A program made the position numbers and the translations under genes. Source: Bradyrhizobium sp. WBAH42 (GTDB lineage Bacteria > Pseudomonadota > Alphaproteobacteria > Rhizobiales > Xanthobacteraceae). From it: DNA of 64,000 nt. A model generated the notes under the pieces. It was not told the DNA's origin. It saw only the letters and a program-made list of their open reading frames with translations, and did no database searches. Shown in pieces: positions 1 to 10,316 of this stretch (position 1 is the stretch's first letter; each line of letters starts with the position of its first letter). The stretch covers positions 558,001 through 622,000 of the forward strand of contig NZ_CP036533.1 of the NCBI RefSeq assembly GCF_024585265.1, written 5' to 3'.

Positions 1-179
1 CTTCTTCGATTGACACGATCTGACTGTTCTCTCCACTTGGCCAATTGTCAGTTAGAGGCTTGAAGTCGTCGCCGCCGATCCTAAGTTCAGACGCTGCCGG
101 CTGTGTCCGGCAAAACGAAACTCATGCAGAGGATGAAAGAGCCCGCGCTCATCGCGGGCGCGTATTCGAAGGAAGTCAC

Positions 180-461
180 ATGAGAAAGCTTGCTCTTGCA
201 ATCGCCGCGGCAGCAACGCTCCTCATCGGAACGGTTGCGCCGGCCTCGGCCCATTGGCGGGGCCATCATCATCACTGGGGAGGTCCGGGCATCGGTCCCG
301 CCCTCGCGCTCGGCATATTCACCGGAGCGCTGGCCGCCGCGGCTGCACCTCCGGTCTATTATGCGCCGGTTTATGGTCCGCCGCGATATTATTACGGCCC
401 CCGCTACTATCGGACGGTCCGGTATTATCCGGCGGCATATCCTTACTGGTATCCCTGGTGA
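180..461 (+). CDS. Small exported Gly/Tyr/Pro-rich protein
   Basis: A 93-residue protein with a clear Sec signal peptide: basic MRKL start, hydrophobic core, cleavage expected after APASA near residue 23. The mature part starts with a His-rich stretch (HWRGHHHHWGG), has a hydrophobic Ala/Gly segment and ends in a Tyr/Pro-rich tail. I chose the ATG at 180 over the in-frame start at 45 because it gives the signal peptide directly and AAGGA lies just upstream. Proteins of this look are common in rhizobia and are envelope-associated or of unknown role. The His cluster could bind metal, but that is inference. A hairpin terminator follows. Confidence 0.75.
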   Translation: MRKLALAIAAAATLLIGTVAPASAHWRGHHHHWGGPGIGPALALGIFTGALAAAAAPPVYYAPVYGPPRYYYGPRYYRTVRYYPAAYPYWYPW

Positions 462-470
462 GCTGATGCA

Positions 471-495
471 AAGGCCCGGCCTGCAACCGGGCCTT
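471..495 (+). terminator. Hairpin terminator after the small exported protein
   Basis: AAGGCCCGG (471-479) and CCGGGCCTT (487-495) form a perfect 9-bp stem with a 7-nt loop, 10 bases after the stop codon. There is no long T run, as is usual in this GC-rich genome. Confidence 0.7.
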
Positions 496-705
496 ATCGC
501 TGCCCGGCACCCCGATCGCCTGAGCGCGGCGCGTGCGAGGCGCCTCTCACCCGAAGCGCGTCGGGATGGCTGGAACCGATGGCAGCAGGAGAAGTTTTGC
601 CGATAAGATGCAGGTCCGGCCGCGCACCGGGCCCGAGCGAGCGCGCGTCAAAATGCGCCTCGACGTTAGCCCGGCCCGCGTAACATGATCGGATCTGGTC
701 TCCCC

Positions 706-2547
706 ATGAACAAGAATGCCCGTTTCAATCTCGGATACGCCATCGCGGCGATCTTTGCGGTCTTCCTGATTCAGTATCTGATCTCGGCGGCGAACCAGAT
801 CGCCGTGATCCCCTACAGCGAATATCAGCAATTGCTGCGCCAGGGGAAAGTCGAGACGGTCGGCATCTCCGATCGGACCTTGCAGGGCACGTTGAAAGAG
901 CCGCTGCCCGGCGGCCAGAAGCAATTCGTCACCACGCGCGTCGACCAGGAGGTCGCCCAGGAGCTCGAGAAGCACAACGTCCGCTTCACCGGGCAGATCG
1001 AGAGCACGTTTCTGCGCGACCTGTTGTCGTGGGTCATGCCGGTGCTGCTGTTCTTCGGCATCTGGTGGTACATCGGCCGCCGCATGGCCGAGGGCGGCGG
1101 GATCGGCGGCGGGCTGATGGCGATCGGCAAGAGCAAGGCCAAGGTCTACGTCGAATCCGACACCGGCGTCACTTTTACCGACGTCGCCGGTGTGGACGAG
1201 GCCAAGGACGAGCTTCGCGAGATCGTCGATTTCCTGAAGAATCCGACCGACTATGGCCGGCTCGGCGGCCGTATGCCGAAAGGCGTGCTGCTGGTGGGGC
1301 CGCCGGGCACAGGCAAGACCTTGCTGGCCAAGGCGGTGGCCGGCGAGGCCAGGGTGCCGTTCTTCTCGATCTCCGGCTCGGAGTTCGTCGAGATGTTCGT
1401 CGGTGTCGGCGCGGCGCGGGTGCGGGATCTGTTTCAGCAGGCGCACGACAAGGCGCCGGCCATCATCTTCATCGACGAGCTCGATGCGCTGGGCCGCGCC
1501 CGTGGCATAGGCCCGTTCGCCGGCGGCCATGACGAGAAGGAGCAGACGCTCAACCAGCTGCTGGTCGAGCTCGACGGCTTCGATTCGCGCTCGGGGCTCG
1601 TCATCCTCGCCGCCACCAACCGCCCCGAGATTCTCGATCCCGCCCTGCTCCGCGCCGGCCGCTTCGACCGGCAGGTGCTGGTCGACCGGCCCGACAAGAA
1701 GGGCCGCATCGAGATCCTCAAGGTGCACATGAAGAAGGTGCGCCTGGCCGAGAATGTCGACGCAGACGCCGTTGCCGCGCTCACCCCTGGCTTCACGGGC
1801 GCGGATCTCGCCAATCTCGTCAACGAAGCCGCGCTGCTGGCGACGCGACGCGCCGCCGAGGCGGTGACCATGAGCGATTTCACCAATGCGGTCGAGCGCA
1901 TGGTCGCAGGTCTGGAAAAGCGCAACCGCCTGCTCAACGCCAGGGAACGCGAGATCGTCGCCTATCACGAGATGGGGCACGCCCTCGTCGCGCTCTCACT
2001 GCCGGGGACCGATCCCGTGCACAAGGTCTCGATCATCCCGCGCGGTGTCGGCGCGCTCGGCTACACCATCCAGCGGCCGATCGAGGACCGCTTCCTGATG
2101 ACCAAGGAGGAGCTGGAGAACAAGATGGCGGTGCTGCTCGGCGGCCGCGCCGCGGAGCTGATCGTGTTCGGGCACTTGTCGACCGGTGCGGCGGACGACC
2201 TGCGCCGCGTCACCGATATCGCCCGCAGCATGGTGACGCGCTACGGCATGTCGGAGCGTCTCGGCAGCGTTGCCTATGAGCGCGATCCCGGCAACTTCCT
2301 GGCCGGCCCTGACCGCCCCTATCCGACGCGCGAGCGCGACTATGCCGAGGAGACCGCGGCCGCGGTCGACCACGAGGTGAAAACCATCGTCGACCAGGTG
2401 TTCCAGCGCACCCAGGGCATCCTGACCACGCGGCGGCCGATCCTGGACCGCGCCGCAAAGAAGCTGCTCGAGAAGGAGACGCTGGAGCAGAGCGACATCG
2501 ATGCGCTGATCCGGGAGATGCCCAAGGAAGGGCTGCGGGCGATCTAG
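706..2547 (+). CDS. ftsH: FtsH-family ATP-dependent zinc metalloprotease
   Basis: A 613-residue membrane-anchored AAA+ protease that would unfold and degrade membrane and regulatory proteins. In order: N-terminal membrane segment (about residues 10-28), short periplasmic domain, second membrane segment (about 110-130), AAA module with Walker A GPPGTGKT near residue 200 and the Walker [12 protein letters not shown] segment, then the M41 peptidase domain with the zinc motif HEMGH near residue 423. The ATG at 706 (MNKNARF) puts the first membrane helix close to the N terminus; another ATG lies in frame at 685. FtsH degrades RpoH in enterobacteria, and an rpoH gene lies 0.6 kb downstream. Rhizobia usually carry another, canonical ftsH elsewhere, so this may be a paralogue. 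Confidence 0.93.
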   Translation: MNKNARFNLGYAIAAIFAVFLIQYLISAANQIAVIPYSEYQQLLRQGKVETVGISDRTLQGTLKEPLPGGQKQFVTTRVDQEVAQELEKHNVRFTGQIESTFLRDLLSWVMPVLLFFGIWWYIGRRMAEGGGIGGGLMAIGKSKAKVYVESDTGVTFTDVAGVDEAKDELREIVDFLKNPTDYGRLGGRMPKGVLLVGPPGTGKTLLAKAVAGEARVPFFSISGSEFVEMFVGVGAARVRDLFQQAHDKAPAIIFIDELDALGRARGIGPFAGGHDEKEQTLNQLLVELDGFDSRSGLVILAATNRPEILDPALLRAGRFDRQVLVDRPDKKGRIEILKVHMKKVRLAENVDADAVAALTPGFTGADLANLVNEAALLATRRAAEAVTMSDFTNAVERMVAGLEKRNRLLNAREREIVAYHEMGHALVALSLPGTDPVHKVSIIPRGVGALGYTIQRPIEDRFLMTKEELENKMAVLLGGRAAELIVFGHLSTGAADDLRRVTDIARSMVTRYGMSERLGSVAYERDPGNFLAGPDRPYPTRERDYAEETAAAVDHEVKTIVDQVFQRTQGILTTRRPILDRAAKKLLEKETLEQSDIDALIREMPKEGLRAI

Positions 2548-2553
2548 GGGCAC

Positions 2554-2787
2554 TCACGCGGCGCGCTTGCGCCTGATCTCGGCGGGAAGCTCGATCATCC
2601 GCGTGTCCGGCGGCGAACCGTTCGAGATGAGCGGCGCGGGCGCGCCGTCGCGCTTCGGCGCCTCGATCCCGATGCCGGGATCGGTGCTTCTGGCGTGCCA
2701 TTCGATCAGGAGATGGCCGGCCACCAACATCAAGCCGGCGCAGAACAGCGCAAGAGCCGCGCTCACGAGATCACGATAGTCATCCAT
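2554..2787 (-). CDS. Hypothetical single-membrane-helix protein
   Basis: A 77-residue protein with one hydrophobic helix close to the N terminus (LVSAALALFCAGLMLVAG, about residues 6-24) and a charged, Pro-rich tail ending RRKRAA. It is convergent with ftsH, the two stop codons being only a few bases apart. I placed the start at the ATG at 2787 (MDDYRDL) because an upstream extension to 2907 adds an unconvincing N terminus. No family is recognised. Confidence 0.5.
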   Translation of the reverse strand: MDDYRDLVSAALALFCAGLMLVAGHLLIEWHARSTDPGIGIEAPKRDGAPAPLISNGSPPDTRMIELPAEIRRKRAA

Positions 2788-3169
2788 CCCACGAACCAAA
2801 CATGCGTGCAGCCTCATCGGCGCCTGCGTGGACCAGATTGGAATGAAGGCTTCGCGTTTCAAGAGCCCGGCGAGCGCGGAGAAGGAGACGGCAATCGCCA
2901 TCGCCATTTTCAGTCACGACCATTCACGCTGGAACATTCTGGCCATTTCCAAATTCTAGTGGCGCCTACCGGCCTGAGGCGTCTGGGTGCCATGATCGGG
3001 CTCAGCGGATCAGGTTCGCGGTGGTCCAACCATCTTGCTCTAACGAGGATTTGGCCATGAAACCTGACTGCGCTCGGACCGCGCCGCTCTCGGCGCTTCA
3101 CCTGGACTGTCGGATGGATCGGCAACGCGCCCTGGATCGGGGCGAACGGTGCTCGTGAGGGTGGGCGCG
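2788..3169. other. Intergenic region upstream of the rpoH gene
   Basis: About 380 bases between the small membrane protein and the sigma factor, the promoter side of both genes. Reading frames here run antisense or lack family features. I could not identify a convincing promoter motif. Confidence 0.5.
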
Positions 3170-4057
3170 ATGTTGGTTGCCTCACTTCCTGCCCTTCACG
3201 GGGAAAGCGGGCTATCCCGCTATCTCAAGGAGATCCATCGTTTTCCGCTGCTCGAGGCATCGGAGGAAGCCGACTATGCGAGGCGATTGCGCGATGGCGG
3301 CGATCGTGACGCCGCCTATCGGCTGGTGACGAGCCATTTGCGGCTCGCGGCGAAGATCGCGCTGCAATATCGCCGCTATGGCCTCGCCATCGCCGACCTC
3401 ATCTCGGAGGCCAATGTCGGGCTGATGCTGGCCGTCAAGCGGTTCGATCCCGAGAAAGGCTTCCGGCTCGCGACCTATGCCTCCTGGTGGATCAAGGCCT
3501 CGGTTCAGGAATACATCCTGCGATCATGGTCGCTCGTCAAGCTGGGCACCACTGCTGCGCAGAAGAAGCTGTTCTTCAACCTGCGCAAGCTGAAGAACAA
3601 GCTTGGCGTCGCGGAGGATGGCGAGCTCCGGACGGATCAGCTGACATCTATCGCCCAACATCTCGACGTGAGGGAAGCCGACGTCGCCGAGATGAACGGC
3701 CGGCTGCGCGGCGACATCTCACTCAACACGCCGATCAGCGTCGAGACGGAAGGCGACCAATGGCAGGACCGGCTGGTGGATCCCTCTCCCGATCCGGAGA
3801 GTCTTCTGCTGGACGCGGCCGACCGTGAACGCACCAAGGCTGCCCTCGCCGATGCACTCGCTGCGCTGACACCGCGGGAGCGCAGCATCGTCGAGGCGCG
3901 ATATCTCGGCGAGCCGCAGCAGACGCTGGATGCGCTCGCCGGCAAATTCGGCATCTCGCGCGAGCGCGTCCGGCAGATCGAGCAGCGCGCGTTGCAGCGG
4001 ATCAAGGCGAAGATGCTCGCGCGCCTCGATGAGGCGCGCCTTGCGACGTCGCGTTAG
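3170..4057 (+). CDS. rpoH: RNA polymerase heat-shock sigma factor, RpoH family
   Basis: A 295-residue group 3 sigma factor. Region 2 holds the core-binding and -10 recognition segment (DLISEANVGLMLAVKRFDPEKGFRLATYA, split around residues 75-105) followed by WWIKASVQEYILRSWSLVK, the RpoH-typical segment. Region 4 ends with an HTH (TLDALAGKFGISRERVRQIEQ) for the -35 box. It should direct RNA polymerase to heat-shock promoters such as the one before groES here. I prefer the ATG at 3170 to the GTG at 3149 because GAGGGTGG lies 5-12 bases before it. Bradyrhizobium is known to carry several rpoH paralogues; which one this is cannot be settled here. Confidence 0.92.
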   Translation: MLVASLPALHGESGLSRYLKEIHRFPLLEASEEADYARRLRDGGDRDAAYRLVTSHLRLAAKIALQYRRYGLAIADLISEANVGLMLAVKRFDPEKGFRLATYASWWIKASVQEYILRSWSLVKLGTTAAQKKLFFNLRKLKNKLGVAEDGELRTDQLTSIAQHLDVREADVAEMNGRLRGDISLNTPISVETEGDQWQDRLVDPSPDPESLLLDAADRERTKAALADALAALTPRERSIVEARYLGEPQQTLDALAGKFGISRERVRQIEQRALQRIKAKMLARLDEARLATSR

Positions 4058-4071
4058 GCGAGCGAAGAAGA

Positions 4072-4099
4072 ATGCTGATCGGCCTTGGCCGATCAGCAT
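4072..4099 (+). terminator. Perfect hairpin between convergent rpoH and a small exported-protein gene
   Basis: ATGCTGATCGGCC (4072-4084) and its exact complement (4087-4099) form a 13-bp stem 15 bases past the rpoH stop. It also lies at the end of the minus-strand gene 4093-4326, overlapping its last codons, so it probably acts in both directions. Confidence 0.7.
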
Positions 4100-4326
4100 C
4101 CTCTGCAGATATCGGGGACGAGACGTTCGGGCGAAAACTCCCGGCTCCTGCGCTCGGTCTGGCCGGACTTCTCAGGATTGCTCCGAGACGCTCCGACGGA
4201 ACTGGTCGCAAGCTGCCGGGCGGGCTCGGCCGAGCTCCGCATCTCGGCGCGAGGCGTGTCGGCCTCCTTGGCCTGGAGCCCATTGGCCATGCCCAACACA
4301 GCGACGGCGAGGACAATGCCTCTCAT
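4093..4326 (-). CDS. Small exported protein of unknown function
   Basis: A 77-residue protein with a signal peptide (MRGIVLAVAVLGMANGLQA) and a charged, Ser/Arg-rich, low-complexity mature part ending in PDICRGC. The start is well supported: AAAGGAGG lies 8 bases before the ATG at 4326. It follows groES, groEL and another exported protein on the same strand, so it may belong to a stress-induced set, although hairpins separate the genes. No family recognised. Confidence 0.6.
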   Translation of the reverse strand: MRGIVLAVAVLGMANGLQAKEADTPRAEMRSSAEPARQLATSSVGASRSNPEKSGQTERRSREFSPERLVPDICRGC

Positions 4327-4369
4327 CTGATGATCCTCCTTTCGCGTGAGCGATGAGTGGCTGAACGAT

Positions 4370-4396
4370 GAGGAGCGGCCTCGCCGGCCGCTCCTC
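4370..4396 (-). terminator. GC-rich hairpin terminator
   Basis: GAGGAGCGGCC (4370-4380) and GGCCGCTCCTC (4386-4396) make a perfect 11-bp stem with a 5-nt loop, directly after the stop codon of the minus-strand gene ending at 4401. Confidence 0.75.
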
Positions 4397-4400
4397 CGTT

Positions 4401-4733
4401 TCAGCTCGTGGCGGGCTCCGGCTTGTCTCGATCAGGCGGCGTGAGGTCGAGCCGGATCCCGGATGGCCCGAGGACCGGCAGCAATGTGTCCACCTTCATG
4501 GTCGGGCTGCCCCGATCCCAGCTCGACCACGGCATCGTGTCCAGGTACGGGATCGGCGGCAAGGCGAGCCGCTCGAAACTGTCCGCCGTCTTGGCGGCAG
4601 GGCCGGGGCTTTCGGCGCCAAAGGCCGCAAAGGGCACCAGCGAGAGGCCAGCCCCAACGGCCAAGGCGGCGAGCCGCCGCAACGTTTTCCGAGTGGTTTC
4701 CCCGCGAGCGGAGAAAGCACGATCCTTGATCAT
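4401..4733 (-). CDS. Exported hypothetical protein
   Basis: A 110-residue protein with a positively charged N terminus (RKTLRRLAALAVGAGLSLVPFAAFGAE) typical of a Sec signal peptide cleaved near residue 39. The mature part is Pro-rich with a motif-like segment IPYLDTMPWSSWD and no cysteines or recognisable catalytic residues. The ATG at 4733 has AAAGGAGG 6 bases upstream, nearly the same ribosome site as the 4326 gene. It lies 80 bases downstream of groEL, beyond a terminator-like hairpin. Role unknown; a periplasmic stress function is only suggested by context. Confidence 0.65.
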   Translation of the reverse strand: MIKDRAFSARGETTRKTLRRLAALAVGAGLSLVPFAAFGAESPGPAAKTADSFERLALPPIPYLDTMPWSSWDRGSPTMKVDTLLPVLGPSGIRLDLTPPDRDKPEPATS

Positions 4734-4780
4734 TTCATCCTCCTTTCGTTCGAGAACACAGTCACAGATCCATGGCAAAC

Positions 4781-4804
4781 GAGCCCGGCCGTTCGGCCGG
4801 GCTC
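4781..4804 (-). terminator. groESL terminator hairpin
   Basis: GAGCCCGGCC (4781-4790) and GGCCGGGCTC (4795-4804) form a perfect 10-bp stem with a 4-nt loop, 8 bases past the groEL stop, followed on the minus strand by GTTTGCC. Confidence 0.8.
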
Positions 4805-4812
4805 GCCCGTCC

Positions 4813-6462
<1,650 letters not shown>

Positions 6463-6468
6463 TCAGCG

Positions 6469-6783
6469 TTACGCCGCCTTCTTCAGCGTGCCGGCCTGCT
6501 CGGCCACGCCGAGAAGATCGCTTTCCTTCATGATCAACAGCTCCTCGCCGTCGATCTTGACCTCGGTGCCCGACCACTTGCCGAACAGCACCCGGTCGCC
6601 GACCTTGACGTCGAGCGGCACGAGCTGGCCCTGCTCGTTTCGCCCGCCCGGCCCGACGGCGATGATCTCGCCCTGCTGCGGCTTCTCTTTGGCGGTATCG
6701 GGAATGATGATGCCGCGGGCGGTCTTCTCCTCGGCATCGATGCGGCGCACGAGCACACGGTCGTGCAACGGGCGGAAATGCAT
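6469..6783 (-). CDS. groES: 10 kDa co-chaperonin GroES
   Basis: A 104-residue co-chaperonin capping the GroEL ring. It contains the roof and mobile-loop region ([19 protein letters not shown]), the GEIIAVGPG strand and the [17 protein letters not shown] segment. Two in-frame ATGs lie six bases apart. AAGGAGG directly abuts the first (6789) but is six bases before the second (6783), so the start is most likely [10 protein letters not shown] at 6783. First gene of the groESL operon. Confidence 0.96.
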   Translation of the reverse strand: MHFRPLHDRVLVRRIDAEEKTARGIIIPDTAKEKPQQGEIIAVGPGGRNEQGQLVPLDVKVGDRVLFGKWSGTEVKIDGEELLIMKESDLLGVAEQAGTLKKAA

Positions 6784-6855
6784 GCACATCCTCCTTGGGT
6801 AGGTTCAGCGATGTCCAAAATCCGGGTCCGGAACCGGCCCCCGGGCGGAAAACGA

Positions 6856-6883
6856 CCTAGGAATAAGCGGATTTCTAGTCAAG
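6856..6883 (-). promoter_or_regulatory. Heat-shock-like promoter of groESL
   Basis: Read on the minus strand, CTTGAC (6883-6878) is followed after 16 bases by CCTAGG (6861-6856), close to the alphaproteobacterial RpoH pattern CTTGAC-N16-CCTATAT-like. Transcription would start near 6849, leaving a leader of about 65 bases before the GroES ATG. I saw no CIRCE inverted repeat here, so control by the nearby RpoH-type factor is the simpler reading (inference). Confidence 0.6.
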
Positions 6884-7057
6884 AGGACCTGCAGAAATTT
6901 TTGCGCTACTTCAAGGTTCTTGTCCGGATCCTTTCGATGTGCCGCCGTCCCTGTCACGCCTGCTTGGCGGGCGAGGTGCATCGGCTTGGGCACGCAAATC
7001 GCGAGAGCCGCCCTTACTGGTCATTTCCATGTGAGGATGATCCCATATAGCCCTTGA

Positions 7058-7247
7058 GGTCCGCTTTGGGTCTTGGCTGTGTGAAAACGCGAAGAGGCTC
7101 AATCGCGATAGAAGAAATTATTCGTCGAAGGCCGCTTTAGACGCTCAAGGCGCAAGCGGATTAAACTTGGAGGTCGGACTTGAAAATATCATTCTTCGCT
7201 GCGTTTCGATTCTTGAGTTTTTACACGGCCAGGGTCAAAAGCTGCCC
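7058..7247. repeat. Degenerate inverted repeat at the left edge of the island
   Basis: Bases 7058-7088 (ending CTGTGTGAAAAC) reappear inverted and diverged at 7217-7247 (starting GTTTTTACACGGCCAGGG). The roughly 130 bases between carry no gene. This resembles a decayed dispersed element and marks the change from the chaperonin block to the accessory region. Confidence 0.45.
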
Positions 7248-7369
7248 ATGCTAAGGCATCCGCCAAAGGTCCGCTATTGAGTAAGAAGCGGTCCGCTGAG
7301 CGGGTACGGCGATGGCCTGCCGCTGCTCTCCCTTACGTCGTTTCCACCTGAGACTTCGCTAGATCCAGA

Positions 7370-7401
7370 GGCCGATCGCTTCATCGCGGTCGGCCCTTTT
7401 T
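7370..7401 (+). terminator. Strong plus-strand terminator without an obvious gene upstream
   Basis: GGCCGATCGC (7370-7379) pairs with GCGGTCGGCC (7386-7395; one G-U pair) across a 6-nt loop and is followed by CTTTTT. This is the best intrinsic terminator in the window, yet no plus-strand coding gene lies between 6800 and 7370, so a small RNA or a truncated gene may end here. Confidence 0.6.
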
Positions 7402-7485
7402 GCTTCACGGGTCCCTCTAGCTTCCAGAGCGACCGCGGGTAATTCGCACCCCTTGGTCTCGCTAGCCAGAGCATTCAAAAAGTTA

Positions 7486-7705
7486 GGTTGACACGGTTGA
7501 CAAGGTTGACACCCGGTTGACACCGACCAGTTTGACGCTTCCGACACTTGGGTGTCCTGAGCCAGTCCTTCCTGCGCGCGCGGGCGCGCGCTTAGGCAGT
7601 TTTGTGCAACGAAGTGTCGAAAGTGTCGAAACTGTCGGGAAGCCCCACTTTTCTCGAGCTTTTTTGGCTCCGACACTTCCTGGACGCTCGTATTTCCCGA
7701 CACTT
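7486..7705. repeat. Iteron-like repeat array next to the primase gene
   Basis: Four direct copies of GGTTGACA start at 7486, 7495, 7504 and 7515. Five copies of AAGTGTCG or its complement lie at 7542, 7612, 7621, 7671 and 7698, in both orientations, with a GC-alternating block (7574-7591) between. The array ends at the primase stop codon. Clustered short repeats beside a replication gene are typical of a replication origin; function is inference. Confidence 0.55.
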
Positions 7706-10249
7706 TCAACTGTCGTTTTCGGCCTCCTCACCCTCTAAATCGTCCTCAGCCGAGGCGCTGACCGCGAAGTCACCCGCCGCCTTGGTGGCCACGATGTCCT
7801 TCCAATAGCGCTCCTCCCCTCGGGACTGCTCGTAGTCCCGCTCCTTCATAGCGCTGGTCAAACTCTTCTTTGTCCATGGCCGCTCCCCGTTCTTCCTGCT
7901 CCAAACGACAAACAGGTTGTGGAGCTCTGCGTTAGACAGGCGCTGCCCCTCCGCCCGCATGGTGCATTCTTGGAGGAAGCGACCAAGGACGTCGCTGTCG
8001 CTGCGGTACTCCTCTGTCGTCTCCTTGATCTCCTCGGGGACGACCAGGCCGTGGTCGATCCAATCGCGAAGGCCATCTAGCAATCGGTTTAAGATGCCCG
8101 AAGCCTCCGCCTTGAGCTTTGCCGATAGCTGTCTATCAACCTCTTGCTCGGGAACCGTAATTGCCCAGCGCACCATGATCAGGCGGCGCCACGTGCCCTG
8201 AGACGCCTCGCCGCCGTCCACCTTCGGCCGGTAGTTGCCCGACATCGTCAACTTGAACTGCGGCTTGAAGCTAAAGAAGCCCTTGTTCAGCTCCCGGGCT
8301 TGGATCGTGTCGCCTCCGGTCAGTAGCTTTACGTGGCTTTCCGACAAGCGCGCGTTACGCGCCGGCTCATCAGTATGGACGAACCTAATTCCCGGGAGGA
8401 GCGCGAGATCCGGCGTCGCCTGACCTCCGCTTCTCCCCCTGCCATTGTCCATGAAGGTTTCAACGGCAAGCGAGCACGCGTAGTCGCCATAAATCGACGC
8501 CCACGCCTCCACCAGCGTTGTCTTGCCGTTGCGTCCCTTTCCCCAGAAGAACAGCAGCTTCTGTTCTGACGTGTCGCCCGTCAGCCCGAGTCCAGCCCAT
8601 TGGTGCAGGAAGCGCTGCACTTTAGGTGAGGGCTGAACTTTCTTCAAAAAGGCGTCGTACACCGGACACGTCGCGCTTGCGTCGTAGTCGGCATCGATGA
8701 CCTTCGTGATCAGATCGGCGGGATCATGAGGATAAAAGCTGATAGGATCTTCGTCGCCGCAGCTGCGATTGACCTTAAGGGTCCCATTCTTCGTGTTGAT
8801 CTTCATCGGATCGGCATCGAGCCGCGCCTGGTCGATCGCCATCATCGGCTCGGCCTGCCTGCGAAGTGCGGTCAAATGCCGATCGTTTTCTGTCTCTCTA
8901 CCCCAGTCCCTCAATTTGTCGGATAACCTGATTTCCCGCTCGCATTTGGCACCAGGAGAGCGAACTTCAACGACGGCGTCTTCTTCAGTTTCGGAGAGCG
9001 CATCCGCCTCGCGCTGGATGGAGCGTGCCACGTACTGCGCCGCAATTCGCGCTGCGTCCTCCGCCCCGTTCATCGTCCACCGGCAGCCGTCCCACTGAAA
9101 CCAACCCCGCGTCGGCACCGCCATCAGCCGATCCTGCATCCGGCGGGCAAAGCGTTCAGCATTACCTAGGTCCGTCAGGGGACACTGAGCCAATTCTCTG
9201 TCGAGTTGGATTTGGTGATGCTCATCCAAACCGAGGCGCTCGAGAATAGAGGCGGCGATCTTCGGTGCCGGCGGCGCGAGGTCATCAACCCGCTCAGCAG
9301 GTCGATTTTTGACTGCGCGCGTGGGGACTGACCTCGGTTCGGCGAGACCGCGCGCAAAGCCAGAGGCGATTGTTGTTTTTGACTTTTGAAAGTTTGGCCA
9401 CTGCCGGGCCACCGATTCAAGGGCGGAGCGAGCGACTATTTCGTCGAGATGCCCGGAGGCTACAAGTTGCGCCAGCTTTATGGAGCTATGAAACAGCGTG
9501 TCATTGCGAGTACCATCCGCTGCGTCGCGCAAGACACGGATTTCATCAGCAAGGGCCTTCATACCGTAGGCCTCTTTTGAGGTTGTTCTGGCGCTGGGCT
9601 GGCGCAAACCATCGCGGCGAGATGGTGCCGCCAAAAAACCCAGCAGTTCGGCTGGCGCCCAGGCCTCGGCAGCATCGTCCGCGCTCTGCCAAACATAACC
9701 AGCGCCGTCTGACCGAAGTGAAGGAGGAACAATGACGTATCCGCCCTCCCCTCTCACATCGACCCGCTTCAAGATGCCGGCACGATTGCGTGGCATCGCC
9801 GCGCCACCTTCGGGCAATCGAAAGTACAGATGCAAACCGCCGCGCGGAGTGCGGCAGATCCTTGTCGGCGGCAGCGGGCACCCCAGCGTGGCCTCGAGAC
9901 GACCGAGGATTTCCACGGCGTCATAGACCTCGCCTGTCTTGCTATCCGTTCCGGCGTCGATATCGACCACGAAGGCGCCTATGGGCGTGCCTGTCGGCAC
10001 CCCTATCATGGCGTTAGGATACTTTCGCCACCAAGCTTCAATCTGCGCCTTGTCAGTAGTGGCCTTCTTGAGGCCGCCGGACGCTGGGATGGCTTTGCCG
10101 GTGACCGGATCCGCGTCTGCCTTGACGAGAGGTTGCTTAGTCTCGGGATGACACGGGAAAACCGGCCAGCCCTTCGCCGCGTTCGCCAGCGCCGCGGCCG
10201 CCATGCTGCTGCCGGGCTTCCCGGCCCCCTCCCTTTCCCGACTATTCAT
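7706..10249 (-). CDS. PrimPol / P4-type primase-helicase of a mobile element
   Basis: An 847-residue replication protein. The N-terminal half is a bifunctional primase-polymerase domain: VVDIDAGTD holds the metal-binding DxD near residue 96, and GLHLYF follows near residue 140. A central D5-type region leads to a superfamily 3 helicase with Walker A GKGRNGKTT near residue 570 and a C-terminal winged-helix part. Such proteins start replication of plasmids, P4-like satellites and integrative elements. The ATG at 10249 has GGAAGGAAGC upstream; an extension to 10453 lacks family character. The gene points toward the iteron-like array at its 3' end. Confidence 0.88.
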   Translation of the reverse strand: MNSREREGAGKPGSSMAAAALANAAKGWPVFPCHPETKQPLVKADADPVTGKAIPASGGLKKATTDKAQIEAWWRKYPNAMIGVPTGTPIGAFVVDIDAGTDSKTGEVYDAVEILGRLEATLGCPLPPTRICRTPRGGLHLYFRLPEGGAAMPRNRAGILKRVDVRGEGGYVIVPPSLRSDGAGYVWQSADDAAEAWAPAELLGFLAAPSRRDGLRQPSARTTSKEAYGMKALADEIRVLRDAADGTRNDTLFHSSIKLAQLVASGHLDEIVARSALESVARQWPNFQKSKTTIASGFARGLAEPRSVPTRAVKNRPAERVDDLAPPAPKIAASILERLGLDEHHQIQLDRELAQCPLTDLGNAERFARRMQDRLMAVPTRGWFQWDGCRWTMNGAEDAARIAAQYVARSIQREADALSETEEDAVVEVRSPGAKCEREIRLSDKLRDWGRETENDRHLTALRRQAEPMMAIDQARLDADPMKINTKNGTLKVNRSCGDEDPISFYPHDPADLITKVIDADYDASATCPVYDAFLKKVQPSPKVQRFLHQWAGLGLTGDTSEQKLLFFWGKGRNGKTTLVEAWASIYGDYACSLAVETFMDNGRGRSGGQATPDLALLPGIRFVHTDEPARNARLSESHVKLLTGGDTIQARELNKGFFSFKPQFKLTMSGNYRPKVDGGEASQGTWRRLIMVRWAITVPEQEVDRQLSAKLKAEASGILNRLLDGLRDWIDHGLVVPEEIKETTEEYRSDSDVLGRFLQECTMRAEGQRLSNAELHNLFVVWSRKNGERPWTKKSLTSAMKERDYEQSRGEERYWKDIVATKAAGDFAVSASAEDDLEGEEAENDS

Positions 10250-10316
10250 CGTGCTTCCTTCCACCTCGAAAACGAGGTCGAAGGAGGCCGTCAATCCAAT
10301 GATTCGCGCCCGCGGC

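Noticed and set aside
7486..7530. CRISPR array
   Set aside because: Units are 8 bases with 1-3 base gaps; there are no spacers and no cas genes.
7359..7731. Small minus-strand frames after the primase gene with repeated VSTLST / CQPCQP peptides
   Set aside because: The peptide repeats simply translate the DNA repeat array; no start signal or family.
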